Source of the DNA: JAJPXI01 sp045602885
Lineage (GTDB): Bacteria > Bacillota > Clostridia > Oscillospirales > Oscillospiraceae
Length of the DNA stretch: 35,219 nucleotides
Reading direction: 5' to 3'
Assembly: GCA_045602885.1 (NCBI GenBank)
Contig: JAZSCJ010000138.1
Coordinates: 1-35,219 of the forward strand
Position 1 is the first letter of the stretch. Each line of letters opens with the position of its first letter. A program made the translations under genes and the position numbers. The notes under the pieces were generated by a model, which was not told the DNA's origin, searched no databases, and saw nothing but the letters and a program-made list of their open reading frames with translations. This document shows, one piece after another, positions 15,248-21,845 of the stretch.

Positions 15248-16244
15248 GTGTGCTCACGCCTCCTTTATCTTCGGCATAGAGCCAGCACAAAACGGAACGA
15301 TCTTCTCCCATCTGGCACAGAGGGGGAGTTTCGGTTTTGCAACGATCGGTACAATGGGGGCATCTGGGCCAGAAGGAACAGCCGTCCAAATGCTCGGTCG
15401 GGTTAGGAACTGCGCCCTTGATGGTCTCCAGCGCGGCACGCTCCTCGGTGATCCGGGGGATGGCGTTGAGAAGACCAATGGAGTAGGGGTGCAGCGGCTT
15501 TTGGAAAAGATCCTCCACCGAAGCGCGCTCAACAATGCGGCCGTTGTACATCACGATCACGGTGTCGCACAACTCGTTGACCACGCCAAGATCGTGGGTG
15601 ATAAACACTACGGCGGTACCCATGTCCTTGTTCAGTTTGCGAATGAGATCGAGGATCTGGGCCTGAATGGTGACATCCAACGCGGTGGTGGGTTCGTCGG
15701 CAATGAGGATCTGGGGCTGACACGCCAAAGCCATGGCGGTCATGACACGCTGGCGCATACCACCGGACATTTGATGGGGATACTCCCTGGCACGCACCTC
15801 GGGGTTGGCAATGCCGACGGCCTTCATCATTTCGATGGCCTCACGCATGGCTTCCTTCTTACTCAGTCCACGGTGCAGGCGCAGCGGCTCGGCGATTTGC
15901 TTGCCGCAGGGAACGATGGGGTTCAAGGAGGTCATGGGTTCCTGGAAAATCATGGAGATCTCATTTCCACGAATGGCTCGCATTTCCTTTTCGGTGCAGT
16001 TGACCAGATCCTTTCCTTTGTAGAGGATCTGGCCCTGCGTGATGCGACCGGGGGGATTTGGGATCAGTCCCATCACACCAAGCGAGGAGACGCTTTTGCC
16101 GCTTCCGCTTTCGCCCACGATGCCCAATTTTTCGCCTTTACGCAAAAAATAGTCCAGCCGATTTACCGCACGAACGGTACCTTCTGTCGTCTGGAACTCT
16201 ACACAAAGGTCTTTCACTTCAAGAATGATCTCGGATGGATTCAT
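15240..16244 (-). CDS. Peptide ABC transporter ATP-binding protein (OppD/DppD type)
   Basis: This is the first gene of the importer operon and its second ATPase. It has Walker A GESGSGKS, signature MSGGMRQRVMTAMAL, Walker B ILIADEPTTALD and FITHDLGVV. The C-terminal motif GCSFWPRCPHCTDRC is the cysteine-rich oligopeptide ATPase tail. The ATG at 16244 (334 residues) begins at the family's usual N terminus, NPSEIILEVKDL, but lacks a good ribosome binding site. Tandem ATGs at 16295 and 16292 follow AGGA and would add 16-17 residues, so the start is uncertain. A start at 16361 is excluded because it lies in the promoter. Confidence 0.92.
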   Translation of the reverse strand: MNPSEIILEVKDLCVEFQTTEGTVRAVNRLDYFLRKGEKLGIVGESGSGKSVSSLGVMGLIPNPPGRITQGQILYKGKDLVNCTEKEMRAIRGNEISMIFQEPMTSLNPIVPCGKQIAEPLRLHRGLSKKEAMREAIEMMKAVGIANPEVRAREYPHQMSGGMRQRVMTAMALACQPQILIADEPTTALDVTIQAQILDLIRKLNKDMGTAVVFITHDLGVVNELCDTVIVMYNGRIVERASVEDLFQKPLHPYSIGLLNAIPRITEERAALETIKGAVPNPTEHLDGCSFWPRCPHCTDRCKTETPPLCQMGEDRSVLCWLYAEDKGGVSTHE

Positions 16245-16332
16245 AAGATTCACAGTCTTTCTGTTGCGCAAATCAAAGAATATGTCTTGCATCATTCGAT
16301 CCTGCAAGCATATTAACGCTCGAATGTGTGTT

Positions 16333-16361
16333 ATAATACCACAATTTGCCCGAGAATTCAA
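16333..16361 (-). promoter_or_regulatory. Promoter of the peptide importer operon
   Basis: On the minus strand TTGAAT (16361-16356) and TATTAT (16338-16333) have a 17-bp spacer and an extended -10 (TGG before TATTAT). Transcription would start near 16326. Confidence 0.75.
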
Positions 16362-16455
16362 CAGGTCAAAGTAAAAAAGTGTTGGCTGTTTTGCAAAACG
16401 ATCCGTGCACGATCGCTGCGAAGAAGTGGCAATTTAGCCGACAGGAAAAACGGTA

Positions 16456-16485
16456 GTCATAAAACTGTCCGCTTGTCCATAGAAT
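16456..16485 (+). promoter_or_regulatory. Sigma-E-like sporulation promoter of spoIIIAC-AH
   Basis: GTCATAAA (16456-16463) and CATAGAAT (16478-16485) are 14 bp apart. The -10 differs from the sigma-E consensus CATACAAT at one position, and the -35 resembles GTCATATT. The site ends 38 nt before the spoIIIAC start. This is the factor expected for mother cell expression of spoIIIA genes. Confidence 0.65.
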
Positions 16486-16523
16486 CAACCATCACATAAG
16501 AAGAGGAAGGTAGTGGATATCGC

Positions 16524-16718
16524 GTGGACGTAGATCTGATTTTCAAAATCGCAGCCATCGGCATTCTGGTTTCCGTATTGAATCAAGTGTTATCCCGCTC
16601 GGGGCGGGACGAGCAGGCCACCATGACCACGCTGGCCGGGCTTGTGGTGGTTTTAATGATGGTGGTGCAGGAAATTTCCGACCTGTTCAGTCTGGTCAAG
16701 ACCTTGTTTGGATTATGA
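16524..16718 (+). CDS. spoIIIAC: Stage III sporulation protein AC
   Basis: SpoIIIAC is a small membrane component of the SpoIIIA channel. The 64-residue protein has two hydrophobic helices (about 5-23 and 33-53), with RSGRDEQATMT between them; this matches SpoIIIAC of about 65-68 residues. The start is GTG; AGAGGAAGG lies 13 nt upstream, somewhat far, with GGAT nearer. It is the first gene of the detached second half of the spoIIIA locus. Its stop is 3 nt before the spoIIIAD ATG. Confidence 0.93.
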   Translation: MDVDLIFKIAAIGILVSVLNQVLSRSGRDEQATMTTLAGLVVVLMMVVQEISDLFSLVKTLFGL

Positions 16719-16721
16719 AAT

Positions 16722-17108
16722 ATGGAAGATATCGTGAAAATTGCGGCCCTTGCCGTGATTGCCGCCCTGTGTGCCGTGATGGTCAAAAAGCAGACGCCAG
16801 AGCTGGGGCTGGTGCTGGGTTGTTTGGCCGGAGCTATGATTTTGGCGTGCTCCATGCCTGCGCTCAAGCGTGCCACGGAACTGATGGAGCGCTTGGCCGA
16901 CACGGCCGGTCTGGCGCCTGCGGTGGTGATGCCGGTGATCAAAACAGTAGGCATCGCCATCATAACAAAAGTGGCGGCCGAATTTTGCCGGGACGCCAAG
17001 GAGGGGGCCATCGCAGCCTTTGTGGAGATCGCCGGGGCGGCAGGAGCGATGTTTGTATGTCTGCCTTTGTTGGAAAGCGTACTTTCTGTGGTGTTGGAGC
17101 TGCTGTAA
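16722..17108 (+). CDS. spoIIIAD: Stage III sporulation protein AD
   Basis: SpoIIIAD is an integral membrane protein of the mother cell channel, related to SpoIIIAC. The 128-residue protein is hydrophobic throughout. It has VKKQTPELGLVLGCLAGAMILA, then LAPAVVMPVIKTVGIAIITKVAAEFCRDAKEGAIAA, the conserved central segment of the family, and a hydrophobic C-terminal LPLLESVLSVVLELL. It follows spoIIIAC by 3 nt and overlaps the predicted spoIIIAE start by 52 nt. Confidence 0.93.
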   Translation: MEDIVKIAALAVIAALCAVMVKKQTPELGLVLGCLAGAMILACSMPALKRATELMERLADTAGLAPAVVMPVIKTVGIAIITKVAAEFCRDAKEGAIAAFVEIAGAAGAMFVCLPLLESVLSVVLELL

Positions 17109-18208
17109 AGCGAATTTGCTTGCTACTCGTTTTGAGCATTTTTCTTCTGTCGGGAAGCGCTGCGGCCGTGAATACGGAGGACATTTTAAGCGATCAGGCA
17201 AACGCGCTTGATTTGGAAGGCCTGCAGCAAGCAGCACAGGAGTATGCCCCCGAGGTAGATTGGACGCAACCGGCCGATTTGGATGACGGACTTCGGTCGC
17301 TGTTAGATACCGGAACGGAATCGATTCGCGGAATCGTGCGAAGAGCGCTGCGCAGCGGCGTGTTGCTGTTGGTTATTGTGTTGTTGGCCGGTCTGGTCGA
17401 AACAACGGCGGCGTGCGGTAATGGAAAAACCATGCAGGCGGTATCGGTGGCGGCGGCGCTGGCGATCACAGCGGTAGCGGTCACGGATGCCAACGCACTG
17501 ATCGGGTTGGGGGACGAGGTTATTGAGAAAATGGAGGCCTTTTCCAAAGTCCTGTTGCCCACCGTAGCGGCAGTGACGGCAGCGTCCGGCGCGCCCTTGG
17601 GCGCAGCGGCACGACAGATGGCGGCTATGCTTTTTTCCGATGTACTTATGAGCTTGATCAACCGCCTGCTGCTGCCGTTGGTATATGCCTACCTTGCTGC
17701 GTGCACCGCACATGCGGCAGTCGGAAACGAGGGATTAAAACGGATCGCCGGAACGCTGAAATGGGTCGTGACATCGGTGTTGGGCGCTGTTTTGCTTGCC
17801 TTTGTGGGTTATTTGACGGTAAGTGGTGTGATCGCAGGGACAACCGATGCCATGACCGTCAAGGCGGCCAAATTTACCATGTCAAGCATGGTCCCGGTGG
17901 TGGGCGGCATTTTATCCGATGCGGCGGAAACTGTACTGGCCGGGGCCGGTATTTTGAAAAACTCGGTGGGAGTGTTCGGTATGCTGGTCGTGTTGGGAAT
18001 GTGTCTGATCCCATTTCTTCAACTGGGCATTCATTACCTGGTGTATAAGATGACTGCGACGCTTTCGGCCACGGTGGCAGGCGCACGCCTGACCGGTCTG
18101 ATTGACGGGATCGGCGGTGCGTTTGGGTTGGTTCTGGGCATGACGGGGGCTTGTGCGCTGCTGTTGCTGGTGTCCATGGTCTCGGCAATCAAGGTGGCAG
18201 GCGTATGA
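17057..18208 (+). CDS. spoIIIAE: Stage III sporulation protein AE
   Basis: SpoIIIAE is the large polytopic membrane protein of the SpoIIIA channel. From the ATG at 17057 it has 383 residues, against 399 in Bacillus. That ATG follows AGGAG (17042-17046) by 10 nt and gives a signal peptide with hydrophobic core ICLLLVLSIFLLSGSAAA. The codon at the end of spoIIIAD in this frame is GTA, so no closer standard start is well placed, except a TTG at 17117 without a ribosome binding site. Conserved SpoIIIAE segments include GAPLGAAARQMA, VKAAKFTMSSMVPVVGGILSDAAETV and LIDGIGGAFGLVLGM. The longer frame from 16715 is a shadow of spoIIIAD. Confidence 0.92.
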   Translation: MSAFVGKRTFCGVGAAVKRICLLLVLSIFLLSGSAAAVNTEDILSDQANALDLEGLQQAAQEYAPEVDWTQPADLDDGLRSLLDTGTESIRGIVRRALRSGVLLLVIVLLAGLVETTAACGNGKTMQAVSVAAALAITAVAVTDANALIGLGDEVIEKMEAFSKVLLPTVAAVTAASGAPLGAAARQMAAMLFSDVLMSLINRLLLPLVYAYLAACTAHAAVGNEGLKRIAGTLKWVVTSVLGAVLLAFVGYLTVSGVIAGTTDAMTVKAAKFTMSSMVPVVGGILSDAAETVLAGAGILKNSVGVFGMLVVLGMCLIPFLQLGIHYLVYKMTATLSATVAGARLTGLIDGIGGAFGLVLGMTGACALLLLVSMVSAIKVAGV

Positions 18209-18699
18209 TGGAACTGATTCGAAGCTGGTTGATGGGAATTACTGCCACGGCCATGATCGCCGCTGTGGCAGATGTACTTGCGCCGGAGGGAGCGATCAAA
18301 AAAGTCGGTAAACTGGCAGGAGGACTGCTTCTCATCCTTGCCATTTTGCGGCCTGTGGTAACGCTGGATGATGCAATGCTGGCAGGCAGTTTGGCCAATT
18401 ATCGTTTGGAAGCCGTTGGATACAGCCGGGCGTTAGAAACAGAAAATCAAAGACTGATGGAAGCGATCATAGCCGAGCAAACCGGTGCATATATTCTGGA
18501 CAAGGCGGAGGAATTGGGCATGCCCTGCACGGTGGAGGTAAGCTGCCAACGGGACGATACAGGTAATTCATATCCTGCATCGGTTCGGGTGTGTGGCACA
18601 TTTACCGCCGGGCAGGTCGAAGCGCTGTGCCGAGTGATCCAGCGTGAACTGGCTATTCCGGCAAAAAACCAGCAGTACGAAAGGATCGAGAAACCGTGA
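18205..18699 (+). CDS. spoIIIAF: Stage III sporulation protein AF
   Basis: SpoIIIAF is a membrane-anchored channel component with a soluble ring-building-type domain. The 164-residue protein has two N-terminal helices (about 7-27 and 36-52, GKLAGGLLLILAILRPVV, a family hallmark) followed by a soluble domain with VEVSCQRDD and VRVCGTF strands. The ATG at 18205 overlaps the spoIIIAE stop (ATGA), with AGGTGG 7 nt upstream; the next codon is also ATG. It is shorter than the Bacillus protein (about 206 residues). Confidence 0.92.
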   Translation: MMELIRSWLMGITATAMIAAVADVLAPEGAIKKVGKLAGGLLLILAILRPVVTLDDAMLAGSLANYRLEAVGYSRALETENQRLMEAIIAEQTGAYILDKAEELGMPCTVEVSCQRDDTGNSYPASVRVCGTFTAGQVEALCRVIQRELAIPAKNQQYERIEKP

Positions 18700-19220
18700 A
18701 GGAAATGGATGCGCTGCGTGCGCAGGGAAAACAGATTTGGGAGAAGCTGGGGCGGTATAAGTACATCATCCTGGTGATTCTGGCCGGGGTGTTGCTGATG
18801 CTGCTGCCTGCATCACGGGATGCAGACACGCAACAAGAGCCGGTGGCAGCGGTGGGAGAAGAATTTTCCGTCAAGGCAATGGAACAAAAGCTGGCCGAGT
18901 CGCTGGCGCACATTGAGGGGGCCGGCCGGGTGCGGGTCATGCTGACCGTGGAAAGCGGAATGAAGCGTGTATGGGCGCAAGACACCAGTATGGAGCAGGA
19001 GGGGACGGCGCTGCAGCGGGAAACGAAGACGGTGGTCATCTCCACCGGGTCGGGAAAGCAGGAGGCGGTGCTGATTGAGCAGGTTTATCCGAAGTTTCAG
19101 GGGGCGCTGGTGGTGACCAGCGGAGGAGGAGATCCAACGGTGCGGCTGGAGCTGACCAAGGCGGTATCGGCTCTGACCGGGCTTGGAGCGGACAAAATAT
19201 CCATTTGTAAAGGAAAGTGA
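18696..19220 (+). CDS. spoIIIAG: Stage III sporulation protein AG
   Basis: SpoIIIAG forms the large ring of the feeding-tube channel in the intermembrane space. The 174-residue protein has one membrane helix (about 23-42, YIILVILAGVLLMLLP), then a soluble domain. The soluble domain includes VKAMEQKLAESLAHIEGAGRVRVMLTVESG and VYPKFQGALVVTSGG, the ring-building motif region of the family. The start is GTG overlapping the spoIIIAF stop (GTGA). At 174 residues it is shorter than the Bacillus version (about 229). Confidence 0.94.
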   Translation: MKEMDALRAQGKQIWEKLGRYKYIILVILAGVLLMLLPASRDADTQQEPVAAVGEEFSVKAMEQKLAESLAHIEGAGRVRVMLTVESGMKRVWAQDTSMEQEGTALQRETKTVVISTGSGKQEAVLIEQVYPKFQGALVVTSGGGDPTVRLELTKAVSALTGLGADKISICKGK

Positions 19221-19229
19221 GGAATTGGA

Positions 19230-19802
19230 ATGAAGGTTTGGAAACGAAATGTGGTGGTGGCCGCTATGGTACTGTTTGTCTGTGCGGCGGTCTATCTCAA
19301 CTGGTCCTACGGGCAGGAGGTGGAAGCCGGCTCGAAATCGGCCGGAGGGAAGCTGTTGGGTGAGGCAGCGCTGGTGTCGGGTAATACGGATGATCCCTTA
19401 CTGCAGGACAAAAAAGATGAAGCCGTGCCGCAAAGCGCTGCGCAAACGGGCTACTTTTCCTCGGCACGGCTCAACCGTCAGCAGGCACGGGATTCCGCGC
19501 TTTCTCTTTTGCAGGATGCCGCCGCGGACCAGGGTGCAGACCAAACCATGAAGGATCAGGCGAATGCCGGGATCCAGACTATGGCGTCCAACACGCTCTC
19601 GGAAGCCCAGATTGAAAATCTGATCACAGCAAAGGGGTATCAGGACTGCATTTGCTTTATTGGTGATTCCAGTGCCAGTATTGTGGTGGCAGCGGTAGAG
19701 GATGGATTGACCGATATGGATACCGCACGCATCACGGAAATTGTCAAGGAAGAAACCGGCTTGAGTGCGGCGCAGATCAAAATTATTGAAGCGCAGCCGT
19801 AA
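19230..19802 (+). CDS. spoIIIAH: Stage III sporulation protein AH
   Basis: SpoIIIAH is the mother cell partner of forespore SpoIIQ; together they span the two membranes around the forespore. The 190-residue protein has one N-terminal membrane helix (about 7-25, NVVVAAMVLFVCAAVYLNW). A linker follows, then a C-terminal YscJ/FliF-like domain (about 80-190) with RQQARDSALSLLQ, ENLITAKGYQDCICFIGD and ITEIVKEETGLSAAQIKI. GTGAGGA lies upstream of the ATG. It is the last gene of the second spoIIIA half; no strong terminator was seen after it. Confidence 0.95.
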   Translation: MKVWKRNVVVAAMVLFVCAAVYLNWSYGQEVEAGSKSAGGKLLGEAALVSGNTDDPLLQDKKDEAVPQSAAQTGYFSSARLNRQQARDSALSLLQDAAADQGADQTMKDQANAGIQTMASNTLSEAQIENLITAKGYQDCICFIGDSSASIVVAAVEDGLTDMDTARITEIVKEETGLSAAQIKIIEAQP

Positions 19803-19845
19803 GGCGACGGCCAGCAGAATCCGTGCCTTAAGCAAAACTATCTCT

Positions 19846-19872
19846 TGTAATTTTTCTTTTTTGTGGTAAAAT
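19846..19872 (+). promoter_or_regulatory. Candidate promoter of the Asp23 gene
   Basis: TAAAAT (19867-19872) is preceded by TGG, an extended -10 like those of the RluA-family and importer promoters. TTGTAA (19846-19851) is a possible -35 with a short 15-bp spacer. It lies 39 nt upstream of the GTG start. Confidence 0.45.
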
Positions 19873-19910
19873 AATGAAAACCCGTATCACAAAAAAGGAG
19901 CGTGTATATT

Positions 19911-20279
19911 GTGGGTGAAATGAAGGAATATGTTTCCCGGCCGGACGAGATGGGAAACATCCATATATCGGAAGAAGTTTTGGCGGTCATTGCTGCCGCG
20001 GCGGCACAGGAAGTGGAAGGTGTCAGCGGTCTGACCTGCGGTCTGCCCGGTGAATTGGCCGAGCTGATGGGCAACAAGAAGCTCGGTCGTGGGATCAGCG
20101 TTCAGGTGGCGGACGAAGTGGTGACCATTCAGGTGGCAATCCTGGTCAAGTACGGTCATGTCATTCCCGATGTGGGTCGTGCTGTGCAGGATGCGGTCGC
20201 CAGTGCGGTGGAAAACACCACCGGTCTGCGTGTGGACAGTGTCAATGTCCATGTGACCGGCGTGTCGTTTCCCCGCTGA
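19911..20279 (+). CDS. Asp23/Gls24 family protein (YqhY-like)
   Basis: This is a 122-residue acidic/alkaline shock-type protein of the Asp23 family. The pattern includes GNIHISEEVLAVIAAAAAQEVEGVSGL, then GISVQVADEVVTIQVAILVKYGHVIPDVGRAVQDAV and a C-terminal VDSVNVHVTGV. In Bacillus the equivalent gene yqhY lies just upstream of nusB and has been linked to acetyl-CoA carboxylase control, but accBC is not present here. The GTG at 19911 is 10 nt after AAAGGAG. A GTG at 19902 is too close to it, and the ATG at 19920 too far. It is probably monocistronic, ending in a terminator. Confidence 0.9.
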   Translation: MGEMKEYVSRPDEMGNIHISEEVLAVIAAAAAQEVEGVSGLTCGLPGELAELMGNKKLGRGISVQVADEVVTIQVAILVKYGHVIPDVGRAVQDAVASAVENTTGLRVDSVNVHVTGVSFPR

Positions 20280-20292
20280 AACACGGTGAGAT

Positions 20293-20328
20293 AAACATTG
20301 GGCGGATTTTTCCGCTCAATGTTTTTTT
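20293..20328 (+). terminator. Terminator after the Asp23 gene
   Basis: AAACATTGGGCGG (20293-20305) pairs with CCGCTCAATGTTT (20312-20324), with one G-T pair and a 6-nt loop, followed by a T run. Confidence 0.85.
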
Positions 20329-20362
20329 CTTGTCAGAAAGCGAAAAAACGGAGAATTCGGGG

Positions 20363-20391
20363 TTTCTTTTTTGGCCCAGTGCATATATAAT
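20363..20391 (+). promoter_or_regulatory. Candidate promoter of the nusB operon
   Basis: TATAAT (20386-20391) is a perfect -10 in an AT-rich stretch. TTTCTT (20363-20368), 17 bp upstream, is a poor -35. A promoter is expected here because a terminator lies just upstream. Confidence 0.45.
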
Positions 20392-20427
20392 TAATTGATT
20401 AGAATAAACAGACATGGGGGAACGGCT

Positions 20428-20907
20428 ATGACCAGAACCAATGCCAGAGAAATTGCAATTCATTTTACCTTTGAACTGAGCTTTTCCGACCTGTCGGCGG
20501 ACAAGCTGTTGGAAGAGTTTTTTACCAGGGAGTACTTTGCCCTGTTGGGAGAGGAGGAGCCTCTTTACGCCGAGTATCCCAACGAAAAGCAGCGGGATTA
20601 TATCATCGCGCTGGTCAAGGGCGTGTTTCAGCACGGGGCCGAGCTGGACGGTTATATTGAAAAGTATGCCGTGGGTTGGAAGTTTTCCCGTATCGGCCGG
20701 GTCGCCGCTTCGGTCATGCGCGTAGCCATGTATGAGATCCTCTATATGCCCGATATCCCCAACGCCGCCGCCATTAACGATGCGGTGGAGATCGCCAAGG
20801 GATACGAGGACGAAGAGACCGTTAAGTTTATCAACGGTATTTTGGGCTCCTTTGTGCGTGGCGAGAGCATTCCCGATCTGGCTTCCACTACGGTGGAGGA
20901 GGACTGA
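20428..20907 (+). CDS. nusB: Transcription antitermination factor NusB
   Basis: NusB binds boxA RNA with S10 in rRNA antitermination complexes. The 159-residue all-helical protein has AREIAIHFTFELSF at the N terminus and the family core SRIGRVAASVMRVAMYEILYMPDIPNAAAINDAVEIAKGYEDEETVKFINGILG-type sequence at 87-140. The ATG at 20428 has GGGGGA upstream; an upstream TTG at 20395 lies within the promoter region. It starts a long tight run of genes; the next start is 2 nt after its stop. Confidence 0.95.
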   Translation: MTRTNAREIAIHFTFELSFSDLSADKLLEEFFTREYFALLGEEEPLYAEYPNEKQRDYIIALVKGVFQHGAELDGYIEKYAVGWKFSRIGRVAASVMRVAMYEILYMPDIPNAAAINDAVEIAKGYEDEETVKFINGILGSFVRGESIPDLASTTVEED

Positions 20908-20909
20908 CC

Positions 20910-21845
20910 ATGCCGGTCTGTCTGGGTCTGGACACGAGCAACTACACAACATCGGTTGCTGTGTTTGACGGTATCGGGGGCGGCGAAAACTGCGGCAAGC
21001 TGCTTGAAGTGCCCCAAGGAGCACTGGGACTGCGCCAGAGTGATGCGCTGTTTCAGCACGTCAAACGGCTACCCGAGCTGATCGCTGCTCTGCGCAGCCA
21101 AGGGCTGCTTCATGAGATTGCTGCCGTTGGTGCCAGCACCCGCCCGCGTGCGGTGGAAGGCTCATATATGCCGTGTTTTTTACCGGGGGAGACCGTTGGG
21201 CGTTGCTTGGCCGACGTCCTTGGCGTCCCCTTTTTTCCATGTGCGCATCAGCAGGGACACATTGCGGCTGCGGCCTGGTCGGCCGGGCGCATGGATTTGC
21301 TGAATCGGCCGCATCTGGCCTGGCATCTGTCCGGGGGTACGACCGAGCTGCTCTATGTCGAGCCGCAGGGGTGCAATGTCAAGGCGCAATGCGTTGGAGC
21401 AACCAGCGATATCTCGGCCGGGCAGTTGATCGACCGGGCCGGCAAGGCAATGAAACTGGCGTTTCCGGCCGGCAAGGCGCTGGACGCGTTGACGCAGGAT
21501 CAGCCCATCGAGCAATACTTTAAGGTCAAGATCAACGATCTGACCTTTTCCTTGTCTGGAGTGGAAAACCAGGTCAAAGCCATGGTTGAACGGGGTGAAA
21601 CGCCGGAGCGTGTGGCCTGCTATGTGCTGGACACGATTGCCTGGGCGGTGCAGCAGGCCACAAAAGCGGCTTGGAAGCGCTGGCCGGAACTGGACGTGAT
21701 TTGCTCCGGCGGTGTAGCGTCCAGTACACGTCTGCGCCAATGGATGCCGCAGGCGGTATTTGCTCAGCCCAGATATTCCACCGACAACGCCATGGGTGTT
21801 GCCATTTTGGCCCACCGTATGCTGACTGGGGAGGAAACGGCGTGA
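20910..21845 (+). CDS. TsaD/Kae1-like (M22 family) paralog
   Basis: This 311-residue protein belongs to the ASKHA-type Kae1/TsaD superfamily, but it is shorter than TsaD (about 340) and differs in key places. The N-terminal GLDTSNYTTSVAVF replaces TsaD's GIETSCDET. The metal-binding pair is kept as HQQGH (H113, H117), and an aspartate remains in STDNAMGVAIL. The sugar/nucleotide loops HLSGGTTELLYV and SLSGVENQVKAMV are present. It therefore may bind ATP, but carbamoyl-threonine transfer to tRNA is unproven. It sits between nusB and xseA, the place of folD in Bacillus, and overlaps the xseA start by 4 nt. Confidence 0.82.
   Translation: MPVCLGLDTSNYTTSVAVFDGIGGGENCGKLLEVPQGALGLRQSDALFQHVKRLPELIAALRSQGLLHEIAAVGASTRPRAVEGSYMPCFLPGETVGRCLADVLGVPFFPCAHQQGHIAAAAWSAGRMDLLNRPHLAWHLSGGTTELLYVEPQGCNVKAQCVGATSDISAGQLIDRAGKAMKLAFPAGKALDALTQDQPIEQYFKVKINDLTFSLSGVENQVKAMVERGETPERVACYVLDTIAWAVQQATKAAWKRWPELDVICSGGVASSTRLRQWMPQAVFAQPRYSTDNAMGVAILAHRMLTGEETA

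Noticed and set aside
14075..15406. 443-codon plus-strand reading frame opposite the importer ATPase gene
   Set aside because: It is antisense to a well-supported ATPase with Walker motifs and has no ribosome binding site or family signature.
16399..16415. Near-palindrome CGATCCGTGCACGATCG between the importer and spoIIIAC promoters
   Set aside because: It is imperfect, occurs only once, and lies upstream of both promoters, so an operator cannot be claimed.
16715..18208. 497-codon version of spoIIIAE starting at 16715
   Set aside because: Its first 114 codons run out of frame through spoIIIAD; the ATG at 17057 has a ribosome binding site and signal peptide.
19800..19831. TAAGGC/GCCTTA inverted repeat after spoIIIAH as a terminator
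   Set aside because: The stem is only six pairs with a loop of about 20 nt, and it is not followed directly by a T run.
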